Below, in pieces: positions 31,465-43,757 of a stretch of 64,000 nt of DNA. How positions within the stretch are numbered: position 1 is the first letter of the stretch; each line of letters opens with the position of its first letter. The stretch is from Euphorbia lathyris (lineage: Eukaryota; Streptophyta; Magnoliopsida; Malpighiales; Euphorbiaceae). The stretch covers positions 697,001 through 761,000 of the forward strand of contig NC_088916.1 of NCBI RefSeq assembly GCF_963576675.1. Direction: 5' to 3'. Under the pieces are notes generated by a model. The model was not told the origin of the DNA. It did no database searches and worked only from the letters and a program-made list of their open reading frames with translations. Made by a program: the position numbers and the translations under genes.

Positions 31465-31930
31465 TATTATGCTCCTAATTTTTTATTTTTTTTTGGTTCA
31501 TTAAGTTCTTGATCTTTTATTTGGATACATTAAGTCTCTAATAATTTATTTTTTGTTGCATTAATCCATTGTTTGCGAAATTGGTTACTTGTGAACATTT
31601 AATTTAGTTAAAAAGACGTTATTCATTTTATTTGTGTTTGAAATTATAAATTTTTACAATTTGAAATATGGTTTTACAGTTTCCTATAGCCACATTAATT
31701 ATATATATTAAAAATTGTTTTCAAGTGCTTTTAAACTGTGAAGAGTGCAAATTCTAAAAGCATGTGAAATGAAGAACATTATGTTAAATGTGTTTTATAT
31801 CCAAAACTATTTTTTTTTATTGTTATTAGTGATTTAATATGATAAAAAATAAAGGATCAAATAATTAATATATCTAAATAAAAAATTAAAAGCTTAATAA
31901 AATAAAATATAAAATATTAGGAGCCTAATA
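31465..31930. mobile_element. Degenerate TIR repeat
   Basis: The left end ATTATGCTCCTAATTTTTTA and the reverse complement of the right end (TATTAGGCTCCTAATATTTTA) are inverted repeats that stay similar for about 65 bp, including a TTTTTATTTRGATAYATTAA stretch. There is no coding sequence and no assured target duplication. Confidence 0.5.
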
Positions 31931-32927
31931 GTTTTTGAATTCTTAATTAATACCTATAGAGTTAAATTAGGAATTTTAAATTAAAAATACTTTCACCATT
32001 TAAAAGTATAATAAACTACTAAACTCCAAGGATTGGGTTTAAGTAAGATTGTTTAAAATCTCATGAGGTTTTTCATAGCCAAATGACAACTACCCTTTTA
32101 ACCTAAAATTGATTTTTTTTAACTGAATTTAATAATAAATAAAAGAAATTCAAACATCTAATTATCCATCTATTTTTCTTTTTGTACATCATTAACAATT
32201 TAATGTATTTCTAAAAAAACAATTTAATGTAAAGAAAATTAAAAAAATATTATAAATCTAAAGTGAAAACTAAAACTACATACTTGTTATTTTATATAAT
32301 ATCGATAAAAATATTGGAAATACGTTAATATTTTTTATCGAAACTATAAATCTAATGAAATATATCAATATGTATGATTATCTAATAGAGAATTAAGCAT
32401 GTTAATAAAGCTCAACTACCATTTGTGTTCACGCACGTCCAATGCTACCGATCGCCTCATTTCTGAAGCCATAAGTTTTAAGGAATTTATACCGTCCCAC
32501 AAGCCACGCATATAAATAAGGGATCTCACCCACGGTAAATGATTCCCAGCAGTTGAAATCCTATTTACGCTAGAGGTAAATCAGAAAAAACATCAAGACG
32601 GGACCGTCGATTAACGATCCTATTCTGATACTTAAATTAGTAGAGTTTAGGAAGGAAAACACTACGCAATTGAATTAGAATATAACACATTGTTTTTCAT
32701 GTTTAAAAAAAAATACAAATGGCAAAAACTTGTGTACAATTTTAAATTGAAAAGAAAATTCTAATTAGATAATTAATATATATTAGATATCAAAGTTGGA
32801 AATTTCATGTAAGATATAAAGGGTAGTATTATAATTTCATAATTATAATTATTATAGAAAATGAAATCTAGACTAAAAACATGTAAAGGGTATTGTTATA
32901 ATTTCATAACTTTAGTTATTCTAAAAC
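31931..32927. other. AT-rich spacer with a diverged copy of the 31-kb repeat
   Basis: 32150-32420 matches 30870-31130 in order (CATCTAATTATCCATCTA, then ATATTGGAAATACGT, then AATTAAG) with many differences. No gene is seen. Confidence 0.6.
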
Positions 32928-33013
32928 ATGACCAAACCCAAGATTTTGTTCACCTGTATAAATCCAGGGAAAGCTTTTGTTACTATTCATATAAACTTTC
33001 AAATTGTTCTTCC

Positions 33014-33224
33014 CATGGATTCTAAGGCTCTAGAAAATGAAGCTTCTTCTCATGATCAAGAAGTAACATCTAACTATAACAACACCATGGCATCTGGTTC
33101 TAGCAATCCTTTGTCCAATTCATATTTTAATATGATCTTTGGTGATAACATCCAGGAACAACAAGTGTTCAATTTATCCACACCATTTCAATCAAATGTC
33201 AGCTCCCCCAATTTCATCGTGTGA
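33014..33224 (+). pseudogene. Unidentified exon-like fragment, paralogue of the one at 55.6 kb
   Basis: Encodes MDSKALENEASSHDQEVTSN, then NNTMASGSSNP, then SYFNMIFGDNIQE, in a frame that opens at 32928. The fragment at 55576-55806 encodes IDSKAP, EVTSQSNNTMA and SFFKMLCGENIQ in the same order. The DNA upstream of both is also similar (AAACCAAGATTTTGTTC, TTCTTCCCAT). Shared reading frame in diverged copies suggests real coding origin. The FFK-GDN pattern faintly recalls the start of a plant B3 domain, but I cannot confirm this. The end of the frame merges with a LINE-B fragment. Confidence 0.45.
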
Positions 33225-33473
33225 ATGCCTGTAATGGCTTGCTTATGCTTTGCCATACGGTGAAAATAAGTGTTGTTTCGGTCCCCAAGGGCGAGCCAGT
33301 TGGCGCGGCTTTTCTCGCGAAGGAAGGTCTCTTTCTGAAGGAGATTAGCTTCTAAGCTCGCATGTGCCTCGAGCTCTTGAGCGTGCAGCGCTGAAGTGAA
33401 GCCAATGACGTCTAATTCCTGTTGAATCGCAGCCAGATCAGCTTCGCTTTTTTCAATGTTCTTGTATAAGTGT
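33205..33473 (-). pseudogene. LINE-B-type ORF2 fragment (between endonuclease and RT)
   Basis: The minus strand reads ELEAHASLEANLLQKETFLR, then EKSRANWLALGDRNNTYFHR. This matches the same region of the LINE at 58-63.4 kb (QQELEAHAHLDLALHQKEIY, then REKSRVRWLKEGDRNSTFFH). It is a different LINE family from LINE-A. The fragment is cut on one side near 33205 and on the other by the LTR beginning at 33474. Confidence 0.8.
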
Positions 33474-33500
33474 TGTGGAGCGATTTCTGCAAGTGCATGG

Positions 33501-34832
33501 TGTTGGTCCCTTATAACGTGATAAGGTTAGTTCCAAGGGGGGATAGGAACTATTTAAAATTTTGTCCGTTAAGGCTGACTTCTTTTCTTAAGAAAAGGTT
33601 TACACAGCGGCACTAAGTAATTCTAAGACACAAGCTTAGTCAACTTGCGACTAAGTCTGTTTCTTTCCTTGAGTCAGGAGATAGCACTTAAAGTCTATTC
33701 CTGAACTCAGCTTCTTAGTGCACTCAACTCAGCGTGAGTTTGTTACTTAGTCAGTTTTATAGCAAGCAATATATAAAGGAGTTTAAGGGTTAGAAATATG
33801 TTACTCAGCAGACATATCTTGGTTCGGCCTCTCCGCCTACGTCTAGTCCCCGGAACGCGTTCCGAGCTTTTTGAATTCTCTACTGAGCTCTTTAAAGGTA
33901 GAGCACGAAACCTTTTACAATAGAAGCTGAGTGTACAAGAGTACCTTCCTCTATACCTCTACTCACTCCTATAACTACCGCTGAGTACTATAACCGAGTA
34001 CTTAGCCTCTCCTTTCTATTCTTCTAGAAATGATAAAGTGTTTGTCCTAAACAACAATTGCTAAGACACTTTAGATGATTGAAATCACTCTAGACTTTTA
34101 CACAATGATTGGAAATTGGTGTAAGATTTTTCTTTGCTTTTCTCATAGAACTTCAAGTATGAATTTGGTCAGCGTTTCGACTAATTGAAGATCTGCATCG
34201 AATGAAGCAATTGAGAGGCCTTTATATAGTGACACTTCAAGCACCGGTAATTTTGAATTTTGAAATAACCGTTGGAGGCAAACGGCTTCCTGTCGTTGTC
34301 ACTCAGGACGTGCTCAGTGTCGTTGGCCAATGAGATTCTTGCATCTTCTGTCTACGGCAATGCTCAGCAGCTTTTTGTCAGATAAACAGAATGTTTCGAC
34401 ATTTACGGCAAAGTCTTCCAGACAGCTTCCTGCGCCTTCTGAACTTTACCCAAAGTAGAAATACTTTGTCTACAAGTTGGTTTTGTTTTGCCGCTGACCT
34501 GACTTCATTGTCGCTCAACTCAGCAGCTTCCTCTTGAAGCTTTTGTTAGAAGGCTTCTCGATCCTTCTTCATGCTGAGTCGTCGTTTCACTTGATACGAC
34601 TGTGTTTTATCTTCTTGGGCCGTGAGGTCTTGATGTGTTGACTTGGGCTTGACTTCCACTTATGGGCCTTTAAACTTTTTATCTTAATATCTTATAAATC
34701 AATAAACTCAACATTGAACAAACACATTAGTGTGAATAAATCAAAGCATTTAAATTTAATGTGTTAGAATATTTTTATCAATTACTTAAATAATTTTGTC
34801 AAATCAAAATCATGTGGAAAGGTGTTTCAACA
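33501..34832 (-). repeat. Copia 3' LTR (left on plus strand)
   Basis: 1332 bp, TGTTGGTCCC to GTTTCAACA. The polypurine tract AAAATGGGGGAGTT (minus strand, 34833-34846) adjoins it. Confidence 0.93.
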
Positions 34833-34846
34833 AACTCCCCCATTTT

Positions 34847-35458
34847 GATGTCGGCAAAAATATTCAGTGAAGAACTCAGTGTTGAGCTCCCCCATGATAG
34901 TTGACCTTATATTACTAAGGATACTCCCCCGTAAGGGTTGAGCTACTGACTTAGTTTTACTTTAAACATTTCAAGGTTTAATCAAGTAAGTCTAAGGTCA
35001 GTTTTCAGAAATAGGTCAGCTCATGGAACATATATTTTTTTTAACTCAGTTTATGCGGAAGATTTAGATATCAGAGAGCACTGAGTATATCTTTGTTCAA
35101 TGTGTTTAAGAAGACATATAAAAGAGGTCAACTTATAGATCAACACATCATACAATCATAAAGCAATGTAGACAATAAGCACAGTTGATTTAATGAAGAT
35201 GCGTTAGAGTTTATCACAAAACATAAGTAAGCATCATATAAGATTGGTCAATTTTAAAAAGGTAGATGCATGCATAGTTTTGTATTCAGGGTCAGCACAA
35301 CAAAATACATAAGGGAAAGACTACAAGTTTAACTAAATCTAGCAATCCTAGTCAAGCTATGTTTTCTTGTAGTTAAGTTGGGCATCATGCTCTTTAGCTT
35401 TTCCCTTTCCCTTGAATTTCTACTGACTTGCTGATGCTTCCCCTGATTGTTGAGTTCT
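34847..35458 (-). other. Copia 3' untranslated region
   Basis: About 600 bp between the extra ORF and the polypurine tract, with dense CTCAG/GTCAG words. No coding is recognised beyond a short out-of-frame open stretch at 35329-35532. Confidence 0.6.
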
Positions 35459-38351
35459 TTAAGCTTGTTCTTTCTCCCCCATTTTGCCACCATCGGGAGG
35501 AGGAGGAATGAAGGTGTCGTCAATGGCAGCACGAGTTAAGCGGTTTGAGAATGCCTTAAGCTTGCGCGTGCTTTCATTGATGCCATAAAAAACAGGAACA
35601 CCCTCATCCAAGACAGAACGTGGAATCCTGATAGCTGAGGCACTGAGCATACTCAGGATATATGCTTGAGACTTTCCAACCCAGTGTATACTATCAGTGA
35701 GCATGGCAAAGGCTTGATGAAACATCTTTAGCAAGGACGTGTCAAAATACTGACGTTGAGCATTTGAGTGGCGCACGTGGTTGAAAGTAACTCGAGAGTA
35801 CTTCAAAATTTCATTCGTCTTGAGTTGGTCAGTTTCCATCTCTTCCTTACTCAAGTTGAGTAGACGGACAGCCTCACTGATTTGCTCAATGGAGCATTGG
35901 GAGGAGGAAGAGAGTTGCTCATTTGTTCTGGCTTGCTCAGTGTGAAGCTGGTTGAAGAGTTGATGAACTTCAGCAGAAGTTGCATACATTGTGTTCGCAG
36001 ATGACAGTTGATGAAGTTGACCCTGTAGGGAGTTCATGTGATTGACCATTGTTAGCTGGAGTTCGGCCAGCTTTGTTATTGATTCCTGTCTGGGCTGTTG
36101 AGACTAAAGTTAAGTCATGACACTCAGAAGATCCTTAAGACCTTTGATTTCTGTGAGAAGTTGAGTGACAGACGAAAGCTGAGTTGGCTCAACAGGAACT
36201 GACCCAGCGGCATTGGTATTTGTTTGATGGAGGTCCTGGAGCAAAGCTTGAGCTGAGTCAATAATTCTTCGACCAGACTCAGAGGCATTCAGATACGAGA
36301 AGGATCCATCATTATTTCGCCCAGTTGCCGGAGTATGAGGAGAACCGGATGGAGGAGGTGTTTGGTTCTGCTCAATGTTAGAAGTGCCAGCGTTATCAGC
36401 GGCTGGTCTTGAGGTTAGATTTCCATTAGGAGCTGACTGGATGATGTTCTGCACTTGTATTTGTGGAAGAGGATGATCGGCAGAAATATCAACTTGCTCA
36501 GAGTCAGGCTGAAGCTGACTGGATTTAGGAGCTGGAGGAATTTCAGCATTGACCTGAGCAGGTATTTCCTTAGCTAGCTCAACATATTGAGGAGCAGGAA
36601 CTTCGAGCACTTGCTCGGTATCATCTTGGCTTAGGGGAGCATTTGAGTCGGCATGTTCCTTTGGATTAGAAACAGAGGCTTGCTTTTCCTGTTGCTCTGG
36701 TGGAGACTCAATGAGTTTTGAGAAGAACTTAAATTGCATATCTGATAGGTCAGTGATCTGATCCCGCAAAGGTGAGTCACTCATAAGGTCAATGACAGGG
36801 GATCGATGTGCCTTCTTCTTAAGTCTCCTAAACTTCTTAGTCTTTTGAGGAGAGGGGTCAGCAGGAATGGACTCAATAGAGTCAGTGGGTGAAGTTGCCC
36901 CTTGAACAGTGTGTTCCTTTGTTGTTGGCTCAGCTTCTTCTTCTTCAACCTGCTCAGTGTAGGTTGATTCATGTTGTTCAACATTCACTGTTTCCTCATT
37001 ATCAAACTGATCATCCAGTTCTTCTTCATCTTGTTCACCCTGTGGTTGCTCAGTGTCAACGCCAAGACTTCGTACAAAGTGTGAGTCAGCAGGAATGACG
37101 AAGTCAGTGGGAGGTGCATTAATGGGACTTAACTCAGAAGAGATTTTCTTCTTCTTTCTATGTGGTTGCTCATCAGTGTCCTCTTTCTCTTCTTCCTCAG
37201 GCTCAGCTTGCCTTTTGAGGTTTTCCGTTGACTTAGGTCCATCCTGACCATGTTGAATTTGACGCTTAGTTCCTCTGGACACAAACTTAAGCTTTTTCGG
37301 TGGAGAGACAGCGTCTCTAGAGGGGCTTTGAACAGCTTTCCTCTTTCTTTCCTTCTTTCCTTTACGGGTCTGCATCCCCTCGGTTTCCTGAACAGCGGCC
37401 CCTTTGCCCTTCTTGGGCATAATTGGTTGATCGTAGAATAGACCAAACAATGCAGCTGCAGTGATTTTTGTACCCCAAGTGTGGATTTCCTCAACCAAGC
37501 TCACCCGGTGATCTTTGAGGATTCTTGTGATAATGGAGCCTAACCTAAGGGTTCCAGTACTTCTTTGAAACCCACCGATTATGAAGACAGGCATGTTAAT
37601 CGGCTTATAGGTCAACATGTGCCAGATGAAGCACTGCTCAAAGTTTGTCGCTGAGTTGGTGGAGTTGACCTTCGGGAAGAGGAAATTGGTCAGTATGTAG
37701 TGGGCCATCTTTTGATGTTGACCCATGGAGGTACTCGAAAATTCCCCTACATGACCAGGAGGTTTACAGAACTCAGCGGAGTACTCAACCTTATCTTGGT
37801 CACCTGATTTTCTGAGTTGAGCTCCTTCGTTTTTCAGTTTGAGCAACGAGGCAAGGTAAGCAGGGTTGATGAAGATATCATTCCCCCCGAACCTTGGTGA
37901 CCATGTAGTCCCGATTATCATCCGCGGCTCTTATGTTAGCGTAGAATTCCTTCACTAACTCATGATAGGTAGCTTCGCGAACTGAGAACTGCTCGGTCCA
38001 GCCGTTCTTTTTGATCCACTCACAGAAGGGTTGCTCAGCTTCCACAAAGCCCTTTGAAAACCATCGAGAGTGGTCAACCTTATATCCCCTCACGCTCTCT
38101 TAAACCAGAGAGTAGGTGCGTTCCACGGGTTTCTTTGCCTTATCCTGCTTTTGCTTTCCTTTCGAGGAGGTGGCCTGGTCAGCCTTGGTTTTCTTCCTCG
38201 GTGTAGTGACCTTTGAGTGGTCATGCTGACTAGTTTCTTGAGACTTAGTGGGAGTCTCGCTATATTCCTGCTGAGCAGGAGATTGAGGGTTTTCATCGGA
38301 GCGGTTATCGTCGTTGTAACAGCCTCCGGAGAGATTCTGAGAATTCGACAT
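35459..38351 (-). pseudogene. Copia extra ORF (Sirevirus aORF/env-like), broken
   Basis: About 960 codons from the ATG at 38351. The N-terminal Ser/Thr/Lys-rich tail (about 1-85) is followed by a folded block with GYKVDHSRWFSKGF, EWIKKNGW and LVKEFYANIRAA, then FINPAYLASLLKL and MAHYILTNFLFPK. That pattern resembles the plant transposon-protein domain (PF20167 type). A basic nuclear-signal-like run KGKKERKRKAV and a long acidic, Pro/Gln-rich middle follow. A helical, probably coiled-coil C-terminus ends it (VHQLFNQLHTEQARTNEQL). Breaks: TAA at 38098-38100, an extra G in a G6 run (37883-37888), and two in-frame stops near 36104-36112. I see no signal peptide and no clear membrane segment, so a true envelope role is not supported. 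Confidence 0.8.
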
Positions 38352-38841
38352 AATTTTCAGAGAATTTGGGAAGTTTTGGGAATTTTGGAGAGAAAAGGAT
38401 TTGAATACTAGAGATTTCTAAGCGTAAAGAAGTAAAAGTGGGAAATCGTCCACTATTTATAGAGGTGTCGAATTGATCCTAAGCGTTGAGGTGGCCGTTT
38501 TACCTCGAGATACTCAATCGATAAGGATTCTGGCATTTATGACACATTCGGCGCATGTATTTTCTAATTATTGTGCTTACATCATCCTAGGTAGCTATTT
38601 AATTCGCGTGTTTTGCATTAAGTTTTGCAACGGATTTTTACTCAGTGTTAAGGATTCCAAACGATTAATGTTCTGAGTAGTTGGTTCAATGCAAGGGAAT
38701 TATTTGTGTGCTTAGTAACTCAGCTTGAGAGAGTTACTCAGCGTGTACATCTACTCAGTATGTAATAGACATAGATTTGGCATAAATCACTCAGCATGGT
38801 AGTCAACTCAGCATGCATATATCACATATTATACTTAGAAT

Positions 38842-40709
38842 TTATTGAAGAGGATTAAACATACCAATGGCTTCTCTAAGTATGTTGAATTGCTCACGAG
38901 CCAGTGGCTTTGTGAAGATATCAGCAATCTGCTCATCCGTTGGGACATAGGTCAGCTTGATCTCTCCCTTGAGTACATGATCTCTGATGAAGTGATGTCT
39001 TATGCTGACGTGCTTCATCCTGCTGTGCTGGATTGGGTTCTTTGATAGGTCAATGGCACTCTTGTTGTCACATTTGACTTCAATTGTTTTAGTCTTAACG
39101 CCATAATCTTCTAGCTGTTGCTTCAGCTTCCAGTAGCAATGTACTCAGCTTCAGTGGTTGACAGGGCTACTGATGCCCGCTTCTTACTGAACCATGACAC
39201 AAGACAGCTTCCAAGGAAGTGACATCCTCCTGAGGTGCTTTTTCATTCAAGTTTGTCTCGTCCATAGTCAGCGTCAATGTATCCAATAAGTGTGAAATCA
39301 TGAGTATTGGGATACCATAAACCTGCATTCACTGAGCCTTGCAAGTATCTAAGGATTCTTTTTACAGCTATGTAATGAGACTCCTTAGGGTTAGATTGAT
39401 ATCTAGCACAATAACATACTGAGAACTGAATGTCCGGCCTACTAGCAGTTAAGTAGAGTAGAGAACCAATCATACCTCGGTACAATCTGATGTCTACTGA
39501 CTTACCATTTTCGTCAGCGCAGAGGACAGTGTCAGTACCCATAAGGGTAGATATTGACTTGCAATTTTCAAGTTCATACTTCTTCAATATCTCCTTAGCA
39601 TACTTAGTTTGACTGATGAAGATGCCATTTTTCCCTTGTTTGATTTGAAGTCCAAGGAAGAAGTTGAGTTCTCCCATCATTGACATTTCAAACTCAGCCT
39701 GCATCTGCTTACTAAATTCCTTGCACATTGACTCGTTAGTGGCACCAAAAATAATGTCATCAACATATATCTGAGCCAGTAGGGTATCTTTACCCTTTCT
39801 CTTAATGAATAAGGTTGTATCAGATTCACCTCTGACATAATTTCTAGTCAGCAGGAAACTGGTCAGCCTCTCATACCAAGCACGTGGTGCTTGCTTGAGA
39901 CCATACAGAGCCTTTTTTAGTTTAAAAACGTGGTTTGGGAACTTGGGATCCTCAAACCCTGGAGGCTGATTAACATACACTTCCTCGTTTATAACTCCAT
40001 TAAGGAATGCACTCTTAACATCCATTTGAAATAATTTAAAATTCATATAACTTGCATATGCACATAAAATTCTTATAGCCTCTAACCTTGCCACTGGGGC
40101 GAAGGTCTCATCGTAGTTAATACCTTCTTGCTGACTGTAGCCGTGAGCTACAAGTCTTGCTTTGTTCCTAACCACGTTCCCTTGTTCATCCAGCTTGTTG
40201 CGGAAGATCCATCTTGTTCCTATGGTCTTCTGGCTTCTTGGTTTTGGCACTAAGTCCCATACTTCATTTCTTCTGAACTGATCAAGTTCTTCTTGCATTG
40301 CATTCATCCAGAACTCATCGTACTCAGCTTCAGCGAAGTTCTTTGGTTCTTGAATTGAGACGAATGCTACGTTGCTGAGGTATTTCCTGAGTTGATTTCT
40401 TGTCATCAGGGTGTTTTCAGCAGCATCAAGAATGGCACTTTCTGAGTGTCCTCTTGGTATTCTGATCTCTTTTGGTAGAGTGATGTCTTGAGCTGGTTGT
40501 GTTTCAACAATCTCTGCAGGTGTAGATTGGTCAGTGAAAACAATTTGAGTTTCACTTTTACCTTTGGTCAGTCCTTGAGGTAATGACTCAGCAGCTGTTT
40601 CTTGGTCAGCGGGTGCTGAGTATGGATCATCCTCAGTCAGCTGCTTATCTTTTCCTGCAGGGTTAGTTTCATCGAACTCAACGTGTACTGACTCTTCTAA
40701 GACCTGAGT
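38842..40709 (-). pseudogene. Copia reverse transcriptase and RNase H (broken)
   Basis: The RVT_2 domain is open from 40406 to 39243: [68 protein letters not shown] and the catalytic YVDDIIFGA. The connection region [15 protein letters not shown] and [13 protein letters not shown] leads into RNase H. TGA at 39240-39242 (CGA-type Arg, DKLE*KSTSGG) is followed by a deletion near 39130 that shifts frame. RNase H resumes with CDNKSAIDLSKNP, HSRMKHVSIRHHFIRD and IADIFTKPL, ending at TAA 38842-38844. Confidence 0.9.
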
Positions 40710-41947
40710 TCATTTATTGAAAACTCTATATGCTTTGTTGTTTGTTGAGTAGCCTAAAAAGATAGCTTCATCAGCTTTTGAATCAAACTTAGCAAGGCTG
40801 TCTTTGGTATTTAGAATAAAAAATTTACAACCAAAGGCACGAAAGTATCCAATGTTGGGCTTTCGTCCTTTCCAAAGTTCGTAGGGAGTCTTCTTTAATA
40901 TGGGTCTAACTAGAGCCCTATTAAGTATGTAGCACGATGTGTTGACAGCTTCTCCCCAAAAGTACTTTGGAAGCCTATGCTCACTCAGCATTGTCCTGGC
41001 TATTTCAACCAAGGTTCTGTTTTTCCTTTCAACAACCCCATTTTGTTGAGGCGTTCTAGGAGCAGAAAAATTATGGTCAATGTCGTTGGCTTCACAGAAT
41101 TCAACAAATTGTTGGTTCTTGAATTCTCCACCATTATCACTTCGGATGTGAGCTAACTTAAGGTCTTTATCATTTTCAAGTTTTCTTACTAAAGTTGAAA
41201 ACGTATCAAAGGTTTCATCCTTGCTACTCAGCAAGATGATCCAAGTGTACCGAGAAAAGTCATCTACAATGACCAAGGAAAATCTTCTACCACCCAAGCT
41301 CAGCGGCTGGACTGGACCGAAGAGATCCAAGTGTAGCAACTCTAATGGACGCTTAGTTGAGACAATGTTTTTACTATGAAAAGATTGTTTGGTTTGTTTT
41401 CCAGCTTGACAAGCGTTGCATATTGATCTTTTTCGAACTTAAGCTCTGACAGTCCCTCAACTAATTGCTTTCTTGCTAATTTGGCCAGGAGGTCCATGCT
41501 TACATGACCAAGTCTCCTGTGCCATAGCCAGGAATTTTCTTCCTTTGACACTAAGCATACAGTTTTTGAAAATTTCTTTTCTAAGTTCAGAATAAAGATA
41601 TTATCAATACGAGGGGCAGTTAAAATCAACTCATTTGTTTTACCCTCGAATATTTTACATCCAGTGTCATCAAATATAACTTTTCTCCCATTATCACATA
41701 GCTGAGCTACGCTGAGTAAGTTATATTTGAGTCCGCTGACTAGGGAGACTGACTTAATAGTAGGATTACCACCAACGGTTCCTGACCCTACTATCTTACC
41801 CTTTTTGTTGTCTTCGAAACTTACGCTTCCACCTCGTTTACGCACAAATGTGATGAACTGAGTTTCATCACCAGTCATATGCCTCGAGCATGCGCTGTCA
41901 ATGTACCACATCTTTGACTTCTCAGCACACCTCAGGCTTACCTGCAA
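40710..41947 (-). pseudogene. Copia protease and integrase (frame-broken)
   Basis: Protease motif WYIDSACSRHMTG (DSA active site) near the start, then the pre-integrase HHCC region (WLWHRRLGHVSMDLLAKLA). A 1-bp indel near 41425 falls just before the CxxC pair. The integrase core follows at 41339-40710: LDLFGP, IVDDFSRYTWI, SDNGGEF and FSAPRTPQQNGVVERKNRTL, giving the D, D and E catalytic residues. The frame ends at a TGA (40710-40712) where NKRTQV is expected, a CGA-to-TGA change, after which the Thr/Ser-rich linker continues in register into RT. Confidence 0.9.
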
Positions 41948-41952
41948 TATAG

Positions 41953-42195
41953 CTAGTTATCTTTAGGTATCCAAGTCTTTTTGGGTCCTTGTTTGTTAGG
42001 CTCAGCAGGTAAAGCATCATATTTAATCTTATGACGACACACTTGGACAGTGTGTCCATTTTTCCCACAGAAGTCACAGTTGGCCTTCCGTTTGGGATAT
42101 CTCACTGACTGGTCAGCACCCCAGTGCTGAGCATGCCAGCACACCTTTGTGGTGTGTCCCTTCTTCCCACAGAAGTCATTCTGGACATTCCGCTA
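41953..42195 (-). pseudogene. Copia gag C-terminal knuckles
   Basis: Two further knuckle-like units lie downstream of the gag stop: FCGKKGHTTKVC (its first Cys replaced) and a perfect CDFCGKNGHTVQVC. Then KTWIPKD leads toward protease. They belong to the gag-pol frame but are separated by stops at 42277 and 41953. Confidence 0.8.
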
Positions 42196-42276
42196 AGGAT
42201 TCCATCTCTGCTGACTAGTACTTCGCTACTAGGTGTTCAGAGGAATATTTCTTTTATTCGGAATCTTGAGTTGATT

Positions 42277-43695
42277 CTAAATAGATGTGATGTCCTTTCT
42301 CAGTTTCTTATGATCTGATTGGACCTCTGAGACAAACTTGTGCATAGTTTCTACGTTGCTATGCAAAGTTGAGTTGTCTTGGAGGAGATATCGAAGGTCA
42401 CTCAGTTTGACCTCTTCAATCTCATCACATCGTCTGCTGAGTGCTCTAACCTTCTTGTTACACTTTTTGATAAGTGTGTAGAGGTCACTCAGGGCATTTA
42501 TCATTTCATTTCTGAGCAGGGGTAGTGATATTACCTCAGTTGAGTGTGCCTCATCGTCAGATGCAACGGAGGGGCCAGTATGCTCAGAAACACAAGGCTC
42601 AGCAAGCTCATCTGCCATGAAGCTGATCTTTACTGACTCAGTGGCATCAGCTCCTGATGATGATGACTCGTCACTATCACTCCAAGTTGCCACCATTGCC
42701 TTCTTGTTGTTCTTCTTTTCCTTCCTTAAGGTAGGACAGCTTGATTTGATATGGCCAGTTTGATGACATTCAAAGCATGTGATTGGCTTTGAGCTGTCCT
42801 TCTTGTACTTGCTGTCGCTGGACTCAGCTTTGTACTTATCAAACTTCTTGTACGGCTTTTTTGAGTACTTGTCATTTTTTCTGAACAGCCTTTTCATTTT
42901 TCTAGTGAACATGGCCATCTCTTCATCGTCTGTTGAGCTCCTGTCAGTGGAGTCAGCTTTCATGATAAGAGACTTTTGCTTCTTATCTTCAGACTTCTCC
43001 TTCACCTCAAAGTTCTTCATTGAGATCTCATGGGTCAGCAGTGAGCCAATGAGTTCATCATACTTGTAGGTGGTTAAGTCTTGAGCTTCCTCAACAGTAG
43101 TTTTCTTGGCTTGCCAGCTTTTAGGAAGACTCCTCAGTATCTTCTTGACTTGCTCTTCCTCAGTAAAGATCTTGCCAAGTCTCTTGAGCTCGTTGATAAT
43201 GTTTGTGAACCTTGAGTTCATCTCAGAGATTCCTTCATCATCATTCATTTCAAACAGCTCGTACAACCTCATGTGCTGGTTCACCTTGGACTCCTTAACT
43301 TTGTTGGTTCCTTCGTAGGTGACCTCCAGTTTCTTCCAGATCTCCTGCGTTGACTCACAACCTGAAATTTTGTTGTACTCTGCAGCATCTAACGCACAGT
43401 GAAGCATGTTTATAGCTGAAGCATGTTTTTGTAGCCTCTTGAGATCATCTTCTGTCCACTTAGTCTCAGCTTTAACAACCGTTTGGCCGTCAATAGTTTC
43501 AACAGGAACAAATGGGCCTTGGACTATAGAAAGCCATGCACTCATATTTGTTGCCTGAATGAAATTTTTCATTCTGTTCTTCCAAAAGGTATAGTTAGAC
43601 CCGAAGAACAAAGGAGGCCGAGTAATGGACAGTCCCTCAAGTAAAATCTGAGTTGTCTGATTTCCTGGGAGGAAACGAGTGTTGTTCTCAGCCAT
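42277..43695 (-). CDS. gag: Copia gag
   Basis: 472 codons from the ATG at 43695, about 60 bp inside the 5' LTR. The copia-type gag polypeptide (UBN2 family) spans about residues 30-220 (FWKNRMKNFIQATNMSAW, then ALDAAEYNKISGCESTQEIW). Next come a basic Lys/Ser stretch and a CCHC knuckle CFECHQTGHIKSSC. The acidic C-terminal part contains Leu-rich helical segments. The frame stops before a second pair of knuckles encoded at 41953-42190, so gag is broken or shortened there. Capsid and RNA packaging are the expected roles. Confidence 0.9.
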   Translation of the reverse strand: MAENNTRFLPGNQTTQILLEGLSITRPPLFFGSNYTFWKNRMKNFIQATNMSAWLSIVQGPFVPVETIDGQTVVKAETKWTEDDLKRLQKHASAINMLHCALDAAEYNKISGCESTQEIWKKLEVTYEGTNKVKESKVNQHMRLYELFEMNDDEGISEMNSRFTNIINELKRLGKIFTEEEQVKKILRSLPKSWQAKKTTVEEAQDLTTYKYDELIGSLLTHEISMKNFEVKEKSEDKKQKSLIMKADSTDRSSTDDEEMAMFTRKMKRLFRKNDKYSKKPYKKFDKYKAESSDSKYKKDSSKPITCFECHQTGHIKSSCPTLRKEKKNNKKAMVATWSDSDESSSSGADATESVKISFMADELAEPCVSEHTGPSVASDDEAHSTEVISLPLLRNEMINALSDLYTLIKKCNKKVRALSRRCDEIEEVKLSDLRYLLQDNSTLHSNVETMHKFVSEVQSDHKKLRKDITSI

Positions 43696-43743
43696 TGTGG
43701 GGATCAGATCAAGATAGTTATATCTTGCTCAGTGAGCTTTTAA

Positions 43744-43755
43744 GCTCTGATACCA
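43744..43755 (-). other. Copia primer-binding site (initiator tRNA-Met)
   Basis: The minus strand reads TGGTATCAGAGC, the standard plant copia primer site, two bases from the 5' LTR. Confidence 0.92.
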
Positions 43756-43757
43756 CT

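Noticed and set aside
35459..38351. True retroviral-type envelope gene
   Set aside because: No signal peptide, membrane anchor or glycoprotein-like features seen. Position alone is not enough.
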